DNA of 64,000 bases from Aplidium turbinatum (taxonomy: Eukaryota > Chordata > Ascidiacea > Aplousobranchia > Polyclinidae). The stretch covers positions 13,836,251-13,900,250 of the forward strand of contig OU964931.1 of assembly GCA_918807975.1 (NCBI GenBank), in the 5' to 3' direction. Every line of letters starts with the position of its first letter. Position 1 is the stretch's first letter. Below are positions 13,301 to 24,625 of the stretch, in pieces. The notes below the pieces were generated by a model. The model searched no databases. It was given only the letters and a program-made list of their open reading frames with translations, and had not been told where the DNA came from. Made by a program: the position numbers and the translations under genes.

Positions 13301-16300
13301 ATGTAGAATAAAGTTTTTAAAAAAACCTCCGCGCATTTGCCTGTTTGACTATAATTGGTAAAAATCGTATAGCACATTAATTAACATCATTTTCTTGATT
13401 GATATGTGATATACCGTATTAATACTAGTGTTGTTATTCAAAACTTTTATTATATGTTTTAGTAAAAAATGCTCCGCTTTGTCTTCGAGTGGCATGTGCA
13501 CGATATACATCAACCAGTTCATCAACTGATATTAAAATTGTTGATATGAATTACCCAGTAAGTATAATTTAGTTTTTTGAATTATTTTATGGCACTTGAT
13601 GTTCAGTGTTGTTACGTAGTATACTATAGAAAGATGTCATATTTGTGATGGTGTGGTTAGAGCTCGACCGATATATCGGTCAGCCGATATATATCGGCCG
13701 ATATCAGGCGTAGCCGATATATTGTATCGGCTATTTTTCGCCGATAAACATCGGCCAGCAAAAGCAAACTCAAAACCAGCCATACATGCCTTTAGAAGAA
13801 ACACAAGTTGCTCAAACGTGCTTGCATAGCACGAACAATTGTTGCGAGAATATGATTTTCCGCCCATTCTAGTGCGCGCATCTAGAAAATGTTTATACTG
13901 TATGCCTTAGCTTCCATTCAAGCAGGAAAAATTTCGAGTTTTACGTTGCTTCAATGATTGATGACATTGAATCAGTGTAACAAAGGTGAATTTTTCGCTA
14001 AGAATCGATGGGAGTACTGGTGTACTTCTACACTAGCCACGCGCAGGTTTTTTTTTAAGGTTTGGTTTGGGTGACCGCTAAGTAGTTTTAAGAGACCGCA
14101 AGTGTTTCATTTAAATACCAAAAAATAGCCATAACTACATACAATCAACGCAACATAAAATGAATTATTCGACAAGGCACAGCTTAAATGATTGTGACAG
14201 CGACCAAACAGCCTGCCCAACATGGCCGCCAAACAAGTTTGCTGCACAATCAAACAAAGTGTGCTTGTTGGCTTCTGCTTGTTATGTTTCCACACGTAAA
14301 AACTGATCATTATGCACCATAAATCAGAAATAAACATTGGCGAGTATCGAAGGTGCACTTCTTTTGTGAATAACTCTTTGATTCAGCTGTTAGCTGTACC
14401 TCCACTTATTCTTTTTTCCGGACGTGAACTATTGATCGTAGGCTATATTCGTATTATCGACAAGACATAGCGAGAAACAACCATTACTTTTCTACTGTAG
14501 TTGCAAGTCCAAATTTTGTGAAACCGCTGGAAAAATTTGGGGGACCGTTTCGGTCCCCCAAAACACCTTTGAAAAAACACTGGCCGCATGCAACTTATTT
14601 TAAGTCTTACGTCACAAGGTCTGGCTTTGATCTCTGAGTGATATTGATAAAGCAAGATTCGTTACAAAATTAGATCATACGAGTAGGCTATCACAGCAAG
14701 ATGCAGCAAAATTTGTCAAGTTTTGGTATTACAGTAAGAAAGAAAAGGCCCAGGGTAAATTAACTTTCGCTCACATGACATGCAAAAATAAACCCAAAGA
14801 AAAAATCCTAGTGAAACTTTGCACAGAAGAAAATAGTAGCGTCATTGTAGAAGTTGCAAAAATAACCCCCAAAAAAAGCCTAGTAAAACTTTGCACAGAA
14901 GATAATAGTAGCGTCATTGTAGAATTTTTCTGACCCGTGCCCTGTGCCCAGAGCATTGTGACGCAAGAAGCCACACGACCCTCGTTTGGTGGAAGTTAAT
15001 CAGTTATGCAGTGTATTGCAGCTACACTGCGCTTTGACTCTCCAAGCGCACCTCGTCGGTCTGATGAAAGCCTTCGCTGAAATTTTAAAAAGCCTTACAA
15101 ACCGTAGCCATAGCTCTTAAATGGCGAAGAATTCAGACCGGACACGTTTGTCCGCCGTCAGCAAAAACGAATTTCGAGGCCTGGGTTGTTTCTTTTTTGT
15201 TTGGTGTTTTTTGTGATTAGTGTTTTTTGTGATTCCATTACAGCAAATAATGCATAAACTTTCTTGGACTGGTTTGTTGCTTAATAACTTTGTTGGTTAC
15301 AAACTTTTTGTAGCTGATATATATTGGTATCGGCCTAAAAATTTCATAAATATCGGTATCGGCCTGAAAAAGTTATATCAGTTGAGCTCTAGGTAAGGTT
15401 ATCTGAATGTCACAGAATTGGGACAGCTGATTCTAAAGTGGCCCAATTCCCCTGAAGCAAGGTTTTTGAAAAGTTTAAATGTTATCTAAAAGCATATTAA
15501 AACATGCCATGTAGCCCCTTTTGCTCAAAAATCTATATGTAAGTTTAATTTCTAAAAGATATAAGTTGCCATATAAAGAATTTTAATGTTTTAAATAGAT
15601 AAAAGGGCAGGCTCAATTTTCGAGAAATTTTTCATTTCTACTTTAATTTTCTTCTGAATAGTTTTTCAGTTTGGTGTTTTTTCCAGTTCACAACATAATA
15701 ATGTTGCCAATATTAAAATAAAGAATTTGTAAAAGTTGTGCGTGTATAAACAGCACCCGTCTTTTTGTCAACAGTCAAAATGCATATACTGTATATTTTA
15801 TATAATATACGTTATCTTTCCTATTGCAAGTTTTCTTGCGCGCATATATACGTCATCCGTCCATAAGTAGTTAAAATGAGTTAAAATACTCTTTTCAGGC
15901 TCGCTTGCATGACTGGGAAAATTTTAAAATGCCTGGAGCACCTTATGAGGGAATGGGACCGACGCCACCTTTGCCAGATTATGACAAAAATACTACAAGG
16001 CATTACATGATCCCAGAAGATTGGTTTCAGTTCCTTTATCCAAGAACTGGAGCAACTGGTACAGCATCAACTGTTTAAGCGTGACCTAAGCAATACGTAA
16101 CAACTTTACACTTTTGTAGAAAACTATTTGGTTGGAACATTATTGCTAATTTTCAACTGGTTTTTCTGCTGAAATAACCAAATGGTACATATGTTTTTCT
16201 TAGCTTAAACATTTTCTTACATGTTCAATGCAACTAAATAAAAGCTCCATTAAAAATCTGTACTACTAGTACTACTATGTAATTACAATGTATCCTGCAG

Positions 16301-19300
16301 TGTTGTGCTGTGCTTTATATGATATACTTCTGGTAGTATTTGACTTCATTTTCTTGGTGTTTGTTCTCTGTTTATGGTTTCCTGCGGTATTGTTCTATTT
16401 TTTTTCTTTGTATTTATTATGCAATTTACAAACGCTACGTCTCCCTTGCTAAAGAAGAGATGAGTGGATGGTGATATAGTTTTACAGCTCCATTTACGCA
16501 TACTGTATGGTGTAGGTTTGTACGCATTGTTTACTGGAGTGACAGCGATGCTGATTTCAAAGGAGCTGTACATTTTAAGCCATGATGCTTGGTATGTTCT
16601 ATCGTTTGTCATCATGTACACCCTCATAAACAAGACCGCTGGTCCAACAATTCAGGACTTCTTTGAAAAAACGCGAATAGTAAGTTATTCAAAATCAAAT
16701 GTGTCAGTAAGTTATTTTTTAAGTTCTATCATTGTTATAAGTAGGTAGAGCATTGTTATTTATCTACACCAGCGTTTCTCAAAGTGGGCGAAATCGCCCC
16801 CCTGGGGGCGATTTTGAGCGCCAGGGGGGGCGAAAAAATCAAAGGGGCGATCGGAGGGCGAAAACACTCAAAGGGGGCGAATTTATCAAACCACCAATAA
16901 CAGTCCAACGCGCTAACAACATTCCAACGCGCAAACCATTTACTGCAAATAGATGATTCCACCTTGACCGACTATGTATCGCTGCTGCTTGGATATGTGC
17001 GTTTTGTTCATAATATGAGAACAAGAAATAATTTTTACGCTCAGTCTTCCTGCAGATATTCGGGCATTCAAGCATCTTTAATGCACAGTGAAAAACTTCT
17101 ACGAAGAGAAGGGGGTTCCACTAAAGAATATTCTACAATGCGTAACTGATGGTGTTCGGGCAATGGTTGGAAAGCATCGAGGGTTCATTGCACTGATGAA
17201 AAGAGCAATTCCTGGACTTATTGCAATACATTGTGTAATTCACCATGAGCATTTGATTGCCCGTATTAGCTCAGTCCTGAACTGCATGAATCACTGAATA
17301 TTGTGATGAAATGCGTCAAAAATATAAAAGCGCAGGTCAAAAACTTAACTCAGTTTCCCAATTTGAGCGAGAATATTATTACAGAAACACGGAAAAATAC
17401 TGCTCATATTTACACATGCTTCATAAAGACATGAAACTTCGCTTTCTAGATCTCGTGGACCTCCATGTTCCAAACGGAGTGGTGCAACCATTTTCTACCG
17501 AACCTACAGCCATACTGTAGAAGTGGAACTTCAAGAGCAGTTCATTGATATGCAAACAGATAATGTTTGCAGCAGTGGCCGAGTGGTTAGCTCGTTTGGC
17601 CTCGCAGTCGAGAGCGTGCATGTTCGACTCCAGCCACCCGCACTTGCTGTTGTTTCTCTGGGCAAGAAACTTTACGATAATTGCCTCTACCCAGTGATCG
17701 ATTTCGAGTAATGGGTATTGGGTAGTACCAAATTTAAGTCACAAGTAGAGTAGACAACCGGAAACAGTCATTGCCGTCGGCTGCAGCGTGGGTCAGGTGT
17801 ACGTCGGAAGGCGTACACCGATGCATAGGGCTCAAGTCCGCTTTCCCGCAATGCAGGGTAAAGATATGAAAAACAAACAAACAATGAGTCAAGAGTGAAA
17901 TTCAGAAATGATCGATACGATTTGTTTTGGTGCCAGGTTGCTGACAAATATGAGCTTCTCTGGAAAGAAGCTAGAATGTGGATTTTGTCGTTTCCTACTT
18001 CATATATGGTTGAAAAGGGGTTTTCGGCTGTGACATTGATGCTTTCAAAGCAAAGAAATCGCTTGCTAGTTCATAAACGGGATGATCTTCGGCTCTATCT
18101 TACGAAGATGTCGCCAAACATTTCAAAACTTTGTAAAAGTCGCCAAGCTCATCCATCTCATTTAACAGTATCATGTATGCATGTTACTGCCAATTTCGTT
18201 GATTAAATTCCCAAAACTAAATTTGTCTATCACTCTATTATCAATGTTTATTTTACTTGACAGAATTAGGGGGGCGAAATTTTATTTCAATAACGAAAAG
18301 GGGGCGATGTACTAAAAAAGTTTGAGAAACACTGATCTACACTTTAGTTATAGTTTTGTCAGCTGTTTGCCGTAGGAGCCTCCTATCTGCTAAATGTCTT
18401 CACGTATTTTTTTTTTGCGTCATTGATTCGTATTTTTTCCTAGGCACTTAAGCGTCATGTGATTTTGTCTCTCCTCTGAATTGCCGTTTCATTCTTTAAA
18501 TGCGTTTGTTTTTTAGATTTTTGTGTATGTAGATCAGTTTCTGTAATTTCAATTTATGAAGAACATCAGTCAGTTGGTTACTTGAAAAGGGCTAACATGA
18601 GTAATTGAGTATGGCCGAAAACGTTTGTAATTTTTAGTTTATTTTCAAGTTATATTATGTTAAATGCTGTGTGGTTGTTAGGTTTTATTCCTTTTAACTT
18701 TAGTTTTTAATAGTCGACTTCTCCTTTATCTGATCTGAAGTGTTTCATCATCAGCAGGTTATATTTGGGCAGGCTAAAATCTACTTTAGCATATGTTCTG
18801 TGAATCTCTGGCTTACAGTTAACATGCTGATCTGTTGCTAACATCATGCATCTGTTGACAGGACAGACTCAAAGCTTATGACCAAGTTAAACAGGGTGAA
18901 ATAGACGAGTTGATGAAGACTGTAGATGACATCAAGCTTGAACAATGGAGAGCCCAAGGACAAGATTTGATCAACGACGCCCGAAGGGTGAGCAGAATCG
19001 ACATTGCCATCATAAACAAGCTTTCCAGTCGTTCATTGTAATTTGCAAGCGTACTTTGCTCAAATGAACCAGGGATATCTAAAGAAGGGGATACGAAGGC
19101 TTTTATTACGTCTGACAATAGAAGGGCTTTTGTTTATCGTAAATAATCTGTGTTTATCATAAAATGACAATTGGCACCGATAGTAGTTTAATTAATTTTG
19201 ATATGATAACTTGCATTGCGCTATTAGCGTCAGGCCTGGATATTCACAACATGCTCATGGTTGCTTGTTAATTCAACTACCCATATACTTGCTTTACATC

Positions 19301-22078
19301 TAGCCTACTGCAAAGGCTTTGTTAAAAAAAAACAGCTTACTGGTAACTTTTCAACTGTCTTTGTAAACAAGTATTCTTTAAATATGCTCTACCTAACATT
19401 TGCTAACTGTCTTCTGTAGCTCATTGTACCAGCTGCACTACAAAACTTTCTACGATTTTAAAAAGAACCACATGTTTTAAGCACTACTAACTACCGCCCT
19501 GGTAGTGTCATGAGAATAAGGCAATCGCTGCTAGCCTTCATATCCCCTTCTCTAGATATCCCTGAAATGAACACAGGAAACTTAATGTTTTCTTATATTC
19601 AGTCAAATCTTGCAATGATGCTTGAAACGGAATACCTAAACCGGAAAGCAACGGTCGTAGAAACTTTGAAGAAGAAATTGGATTATCAGGTCTGTTTACG
19701 AGTTTAAAAATGTCAAGCTCATTACAGTTATTGTTTGTTTATTAGCCACAATAAGCTTAGTTAGGTTTAAAATACAGTCAACCCCGATTAATCGGACTAC
19801 ACAAGACCAAGCTGAACTGGTAAGATAAAGCGTGAGAGCAAATTTCTACGCATTTTGTTCCAAATGTCTATAAATTTTTAGTAAATGTCTGTTTGATAGG
19901 CCACTAATCTCAGCTTACTTCCTTCACTTCATTAAAAAAAGTATTTTTTCCTTTATAGTTTTCAATCTACTGGACGTTTTGCTTCCATTTTTATTCAGGC
20001 GCTATAAACATTCATTCATTCTGCTGCACAGTACAGCATCTTGAATACTGCATCAGTTACTGTAATTCTGTAAATGACAATTGACCTTACGACGCGATAA
20101 ACGTGTTTTTTCGTTTGCCTTCACTTAAAGTTGTTTAACGTAGCGCCTGCAAACATCGACTCATTCAGAGGTTAAACACAAGTAAAGGTAAAGATGGTTC
20201 CATACTTGATTCCAAGTGTCGGAGATGAGATGAGAAGATAAGGTTCACATTGTACTAAGCCTTCGGCACTAAGGAGGGTAAGATGGCCAGTTCCTTTCTC
20301 TCGTCCGCCTTTCCTTCAGCTACTATGCCCAGTGCGCACCTAATTTATTACACCCTAGGCAGAGGTGTGCGGTGTTTCAACAACCAGCTGAAACCGGGAG
20401 TCGAACCAGGTTTGCATTGTTGGAAAAGCAACGTCTTATCTGCTGCGCCATCCCAACGCCCAACACATGTTCAAAAAAGCAAAAAACTGTTGTAGGCCTA
20501 CGTTTGGCGGATTTTGGTCCGTTTAAGCGTGAAAAATTGTGCAGAAAAATGGATTTTCATTCGAAACCATCAAAAAATAATACTAATAAGCGGGTGGTTT
20601 GATTAAGCGTGGTTGACAGTAGGCCACGCCACTCGTATTTTTCTGATGTTTGTAATGGCAGTGAGATATCTTTAAACGTTTGATTTGTGTGAACAGGTAG
20701 CTGTCCAGAAACTCAACACTGAATTGGAACAAGAGCACATGGTTAAGTGGATTGAAGACAAAGTCAGGGAGACGATCACACCTGAAACGGTATTTCAGAG
20801 CACCTAAAATTAGGGATTGCTCAAGTCCATTCCGATGCAGTGTTTGTTTTTCTTGTTTTCAGTTTTTCTATTTTATGTCAATGGATTTCGTTTCATCAAG
20901 AAAATTTGTTTTAATAGTCATGTGACTATTGGTTTGGTTTGAATCTTTATCCTGGGACTGACAAAGCCTTTGATTGGTTATTTCTGACAGTTTCGCTTAC
21001 TTGTTAGAGGCTTTAAACCACTGACGCATGGCCGATTACCGAGTTAGGCAGAGTGAAGTTTTCGATTGTTGTTGAAGTGTTGGTGTCTGAGTTAATCCAT
21101 CCACTAGGTGCCAGTGAATGGCGAGCAGTCCTAAAATGCGTTGCTCAAGCGCACACCACGAGAGCCGACCCAGCCCCGCTTGATTTTGAGTAGGCTGCTT
21201 AACCACTGAGCTAATCGGGCGTACTATTTTTACAGTATTATAACCCTGACCCTACTGAGCATTTTTATCAGCATCGAACTTCAAAAATATACTAACAAAT
21301 CAAGTAATGTGGTTAATCTTGGTTAAATTATATATGTAATTTAAGGAAAAAACATTCGGTAAGTTTTCTATAGTTCCATTTGGCACAACAGCTAACAAGC
21401 AACAACAACAGCAGAGGTGCACGGAGTCAGTTTTTTTTTTAGATTCCTGTTCGAGTTCAACGTCTACGACTCCGAATCCACTCCTGCTCCAACTTTTTTA
21501 AAAATATTGACTCCAAACGTAAACCACAATCCAGATTTGTTATAGCCACTTATACCTTCCCCATCGCCTGTCATGAGAAGAAAGGCATATTTTTATAATG
21601 AAAAAATTACTGTGAAGAAGGGAGCGTTCTTCCTGGCTGTCAGCACAAAGCTGAACACTGTTTACAAAATAAAACCATGGAAGTGCACAAAAATAACAAC
21701 TGCACCAAGCACAGCATAAATATTTGTACACTAAAAGAATCAACTGGAAAAGATCAGACTCTGGCTCCTGTTTTTGCCAAGAATTTTAAACTCCCACTTT
21801 GGCAAAAACCGAGACTCCGGCTTCTGAACACTCAAAAACTCTGTGTTTCCATTGAAATATTTAATTTTAAACTAACTTATTGATGCGCAATCTGCCGCAG
21901 GCGGAGATAACGACTGATGATGTTTGCAAGAAAATAGTCAATCGAGTATATATTTATTATCGGCATTCCTCTTTGTGAAAGGGAAATATTGCGCATTGTG
22001 AACAGACGTTTTCTTTTACAGCAAAAAGTCACTCTCAGTGCTTGCATTGCTCAATTGAACGGAATGGCGGCGAAGTAG
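10364..22078 (+). CDS. ATP5PB: ATP synthase F(o) subunit b, mitochondrial (eight coding exons)
   Basis: Subunit b is the peripheral-stalk subunit of mitochondrial F1Fo ATP synthase. It is anchored in the inner membrane and holds F1 still against the rotor. Coding exons, read by splice sites and phase: 10364-10391, 13464-13558, 15899-16058, 16516-16679, 18862-18987, 19603-19689, 20697-20789, 22022-22078 (810 nt, 269 aa; the human protein is 256). The N-terminus MLSRFLYSS plus exon 2 (VKNAPLCLR, ARYTSTSSS) is basic and Ser/Thr-rich, as expected of a presequence. Residues about 73-95 carry PPLPDYD and WFQFLYPRTGATG, matching the family's PPLPEY and FFQFLYPKTGVTG. Hydrophobic residues 96-133 contain ISKELYIL (family LSKEIYVI). 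The charged helical stalk follows, with EQWRAQG, LKKKLDYQ and EQEHMVKWIE, close to the fly protein. All phases agree. Reading on past exon 3 meets TAA at 16076, so the 16058 donor is required. The 16515 acceptor gives the exact family length. Introns are transposon-rich. I am confident of identity; small exon-edge errors are possible. Confidence 0.93.
10600..10985 (-). mobile_element. SINE-1 fragment split by a MITE (intron 1 of ATP5PB)
   Basis: 10625-10695 and 10937-10985 match successive parts of SINE-1 (compare 27238-27350). Between them, about 10696-10920 has inverted ends of the type ACCTAATTTGTACC/GGTACAAATTAGGT, so a small MITE appears to have inserted into the SINE. Confidence 0.6.
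11759..13351. mobile_element. TA-flanked inverted-repeat element K (intron 1 of ATP5PB)
   Basis: Ends TAGTCAAACTGGCAAATGCG and CGCATTTGCCTGTTTGACTA are inverted repeats, each flanked by TA, as for Tc1/mariner-type elements. It is 1.6 kb, without a recognisable transposase. Its right end lies 112 bp before ATP5PB exon 2. A short palindromic segment (12339-12423) sits inside it. Confidence 0.75.
12339..12423. repeat. Short palindromic MITE-like hairpin in K
   Basis: AGACAACAAAATCC at the left pairs with GGATTTTGCTGTCT at the right. The inner TTACATTGAT / ATCAATGTAA also pairs. The unit is about 85 bp. Confidence 0.65.
13658..15391. mobile_element. hAT-like element J (intron 2 of ATP5PB)
   Basis: Left end TAGAGCTCGACCGATATATC and right end ATATCAGTTGAGCTCTA are inverted. 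Sub-terminal runs of GATATATCGG / TATCGGCC lie inside both ends. Flanking 8-mers GGTGTGGT and GGTAAGGT match 6 of 8. I recall this AGCTCGACCGATATAT end as common to hAT elements in many animals. Coding is decayed; an open stretch near 14700-14930 may be an exon relic. Confidence 0.7.
14776..14925. repeat. Two-unit tandem repeat of about 75 bp in J
   Basis: Two adjacent near-copies carry AAACTTTGCACAGAAGA followed by AATAGTAGCGTCATTGTAGA. The second differs by a few bases. It lies within element J. Confidence 0.75.
16770..18334 (+). mobile_element. hAT element with ZBED5/FAM200-type transposase (intron 4 of ATP5PB)
   Basis: Ends CAGCGTTTCTCAAAG and TTTGAGAAACACTG, with exact duplication ATCTACAC at 16762-16769 and 18335-18342. 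Plus-strand pieces: VKNFYEEKGVPLKNILQCVT then DGVRAMVGKHRGFIALMKRA and AIHCVIHHEHLIARI (17083-17290), and FPTSYMVEKGFSAVTLMLSK and LRLYLTKMSPNISKL (17890-18140). These are typical of the transposase domesticated as ZBED5/FAM200. The coding region has internal stops, and a SINE interrupts it at about 17569-17884. Sub-terminal GGGGGCGA repeats occur at both ends. Confidence 0.92.
17569..17884 (+). mobile_element. tRNA-headed SINE-2 inside the hAT transposase
   Basis: The head GCAGTGGCCGAGTGGTTAGC with GTTCGACTCC about 40 bases on gives A and B boxes like those of Leu/Ser tRNAs. A body follows with GGGCAAGAAACTTTACGATA and TTGCCTCTACCCAG, resembling a central SINE domain known in several invertebrates (name uncertain, perhaps the Nin-type). 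It ends in an AAAACAAACAAACAA tail. It lies in the sense direction and splits the transposase frame. Confidence 0.8.
19070..19564. mobile_element. hAT-type MITE in intron 5 of ATP5PB
   Basis: Ends CAGGGATATCTAAAGAAGGG and CCCTTCTCTAGATATCCCTG are inverted. The exact duplication AAATGAAC is at 19062-19069 and 19565-19572. 495 bp, non-coding. Its right end lies only 38 bp before ATP5PB exon 6. Confidence 0.88.
20176..20468 (-). mobile_element. tRNA-headed SINE-3 (intron 6 of ATP5PB)
   Basis: The reverse strand begins with a tRNA-like head: GGGATGGCGCAGCAGATAAG, and GGTTCGACTCC as B box. The tail part (AAGTGTCGGAGATGAG, GCACTAAGGAGGGTAAGATG) recurs at 61011-61144. Confidence 0.75.
20931..21221 (-). 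mobile_element. tRNA-headed SINE-1 (intron 7 of ATP5PB)
   Basis: On the reverse strand the head GCCCGATTAGCTCAGTGGTT is an A-box region, followed by the shared body (GCGCTTGAGCAACGCATTTT). On the plus strand the far end reads TGGTTTGAATCTTTATCC and ACAAAGCCTTTGATTGGTTA. Related copies lie at 27071-27370, 40981-41225, 50129-50432, 51953-52183 and, split, at 44741-47373. Confidence 0.8.
21413..21920. mobile_element. Mixed transposon debris
   Basis: 21413-21520 has GGAGTC/GACTCC-rich sequence of a kind seen again at 31140-31600. 21600-21920 carries a segment shared with 9945, and a terminal stretch (GATGCGCAATCTGCCGCAGG) shared with the RTE-like LINE end at 36089. All pieces are decayed. Confidence 0.4.
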
Positions 22079-22274
22079 AAAAGACTGTTGGGTTATCCGT
22101 TAATCTTTCTACCGCACCTTAATCAAGCGTAACCAGTAACAAAGCATAAATTTCAACAATCTACAAAGTTAGGATGTCTTCTCCTCAAGATGTGAAAATA
22201 ATTTTGCTTGGTTTCAATAGACTACCGTACTTAAAAAACTCTACAATTTTTACTACAGTAGTAACTACATTTAC

Positions 22275-22280
22275 AATAAA
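22275..22280 (+). promoter_or_regulatory. Candidate poly(A) signal of ATP5PB
   Basis: AATAAA lies 197 bases after the ATP5PB stop codon, in AT-rich sequence. It is the first canonical hexamer I see downstream. The true 3' end cannot be proven from sequence. Confidence 0.45.
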
Positions 22281-23265
22281 AGCTTTGTTATTTTTCCGAT
22301 TGTAGTTTTGCGTTTATGTGCTTATGTATGAATACAGAACTTGCGAGGAAGCATGCTTGTGCCGAAAGTTCAGAAAGCTTTTTGGTTGTTAATACAGCAT
22401 TGAATACAGTAAAATAGCAAGGCAATACATTTTGATAAGCGTGAGCTAGTATGATTAAACTTGCTCTTCTACGGCGGCCATGATCACTATCAACTTTCGA
22501 AAGGCTTCTATGCATTGTTGTGAGAGCTGCTGCAGTAGTGACACAACTTTTTTCCGATGAAGTTGATAAGCGCTACATTTGCTTCAGTTGTGCTTTCGCT
22601 ACTTTACAATTTTAAGTGGAAAAAATGATTTGTTTTTATAAAGTTTTGATGGAAAGACTGGCGTCAAAGATGCATTGCATAAGAATAAAATTTCACCGAG
22701 AACGTGTTTTCCATAACGGCATTAAAAGGGTAGTGTAAGTGAATGTGGTACTGAAACATGGTATCGCTCGTTTTCAAGGTCATTTTGACTTCACAGGGTA
22801 GGCTGCTTCAATAGAGTTTTTCAGTGTCAGTTCAATCACAGCAGCGAAACGCACGACGTTTGCTAGGAGGAGCAGTGGCGCGCTACTTATCGACTGGTTG
22901 CAGAAGCGCCAACTTTTAAAGGAGTGGGTTCCCATCTCGAGACAATCTTCTCTAGTGATGTAGTCCTAAATATCCTTCAAGCGCTGCTCTTTGTCATGAA
23001 ATGTAAATCTACTGTAAGTGGTATGGTTATTGGTTATGCGTCAATTCAAAGCGGATAATTTATTTACGATGAAGACAATAGCCCTAACCTTAAACCTTCG
23101 TCTTTGAATTGTCGTGATACCAAGTGGTATGATGCTCAATTTCCTTAGGTTACCAAAAGTATATTCGAATGATAAGCAAAGTTGCTGTTTTTAGTTTGCT
23201 TTTCAGAGACGGAGGAAGAGCAGCAAATTTTGATGCCAATTAGGCCCATTTAATTAATAATTAAC
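22281..23265. other. Gene-poor spacer
   Basis: No exon pattern or bounded element recognised. Short open stretches have no familiar sequence. Confidence 0.3.
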
Positions 23266-23905
23266 TAGGGCCCGCAAAAGTCAATAAAGTCAAATTTTTT
23301 TAAGGGCCTCGTCTATCCACGAATCAAAGAATAAAGTTGTTTTCAGCACCTAGGGGAGTGTTTCTAAGAAGTTTATAGGTCAAATAAAGTCAAAATTGAC
23401 AATAAAGTCAAAGTTTTCAATAGTCATAATTTGTCAAATTATTGCTTTTGACAAACTTTTTGTGTTTCTTGAGAGTAATTTTTGTCAAAATCCCTGTGGA
23501 AGCATTGTAAATCAAGAACTGCGACACAATTAAACCATATTAACCCATAAAAGCAGGAAATATTCATAAACGTGGTTTTTTCAAAGATCAACAGTTTGGA
23601 TTTTAGGAATAGTCTATTAACATTCTGTAATACAAAAATGCCTAAGCAAGCTAAATCGTCTTCAGCAAAAGTTACAGATTTGTCGAGATTATATTTGTCC
23701 ATAACACACCTTGACTTTTCAACAAAGTATTAGCCTACGTTTGGGTCTGAAGTCGACAAAATATTATATTTGGGTAATTGGTATCAATTTAAGGAAGAAC
23801 TGTGCTCTCCAGAAATAAGCAATTTTGTTAGGTCAAAATAAAGTCAAAATTTGATAAAAATTAAGTCAAAATTTTTTTTTTTAACTCAAAATAAAAATGG
23901 CCCTA
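23266..23905. mobile_element. Small hAT-like element H with AATAAAGTCAAA repeats
   Basis: Ends TAGGGCC and GGCCCTA. Flanking 8-mers TAATTAAC and TTAATAAC match 6 of 8. AATAAAGTCAAA-type motifs recur at least five times near both ends. A minus-strand start at 23702 (MDKYNLDKSVTFAED) may be the first exon of a lost transposase. Confidence 0.55.
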
Positions 23906-24625
23906 TTAATAACTAACATTTTAGTACTAGTAGTTGTGTTGCCAGTGGCAGTTTCCACTGTTGTTAAATCAATTAGGTTGTCGCAGAATCTAAATTGCAA
24001 CGTCAAAAAAGCTATCAATTTCTCTAAGCCTATTTTCTATTAGCCTACCTGTTGTTTGTATAGGCTATCTGCAACTTTGGCGATTTTCTTTACAGCGTAG
24101 TCTACACTACTTGAAAACTTTAAATCTGCGAAACCTCAGCCTGGCATTGGAATATAGCTTCTGGTGATTAGGCTACCTCCATACAGTGGCGTAGCAACGC
24201 AGTATGCCGCCCTTGGATTTTTGCACGAAACGCCGCCCCTAACACTGTCGTAAAAGCTAATTAAAATTCCACACAACAGAAGAATTAAAGCAGTTTTGTT
24301 TAATTTTATTGAAAGTTCAAAATAAAACCACTTCTTACTCAGCCAGCTGAAGGATTCTTTGTCTCCTTTAATTACTCTAATCGCTGGCTTGAATGGCCCT
24401 TCTTTATTCTGAAACCTTTCGGGCCCTAGTTTGATTATCTCAACTCTCATGTTATGAGTTAATGTTTCTGGCCAAGTATAGTCACATCGTTATGAGAATA
24501 ATATATAGCATCTGTTTTATCTTTATTTGACATTGTTTCATTCACAGGCTTTCAATGACCACTTTGTTATTGTTTTGCTCGAGGTAGCCTACACTTCTTC
24601 TTCCGTCTCAATTTGAGGTACCGTA

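Noticed and set aside
15899-16078. A short separate gene starting MPGAPYEG
   Set aside because: It is exon 3 of ATP5PB. The apparent stop comes from reading past the splice donor at 16058.
17569-17640. Leu/Ser tRNA gene
   Set aside because: A and B boxes are present, but the fold lacks a proper acceptor stem pairing and the sequence continues into a SINE body with an AAAC-repeat tail.
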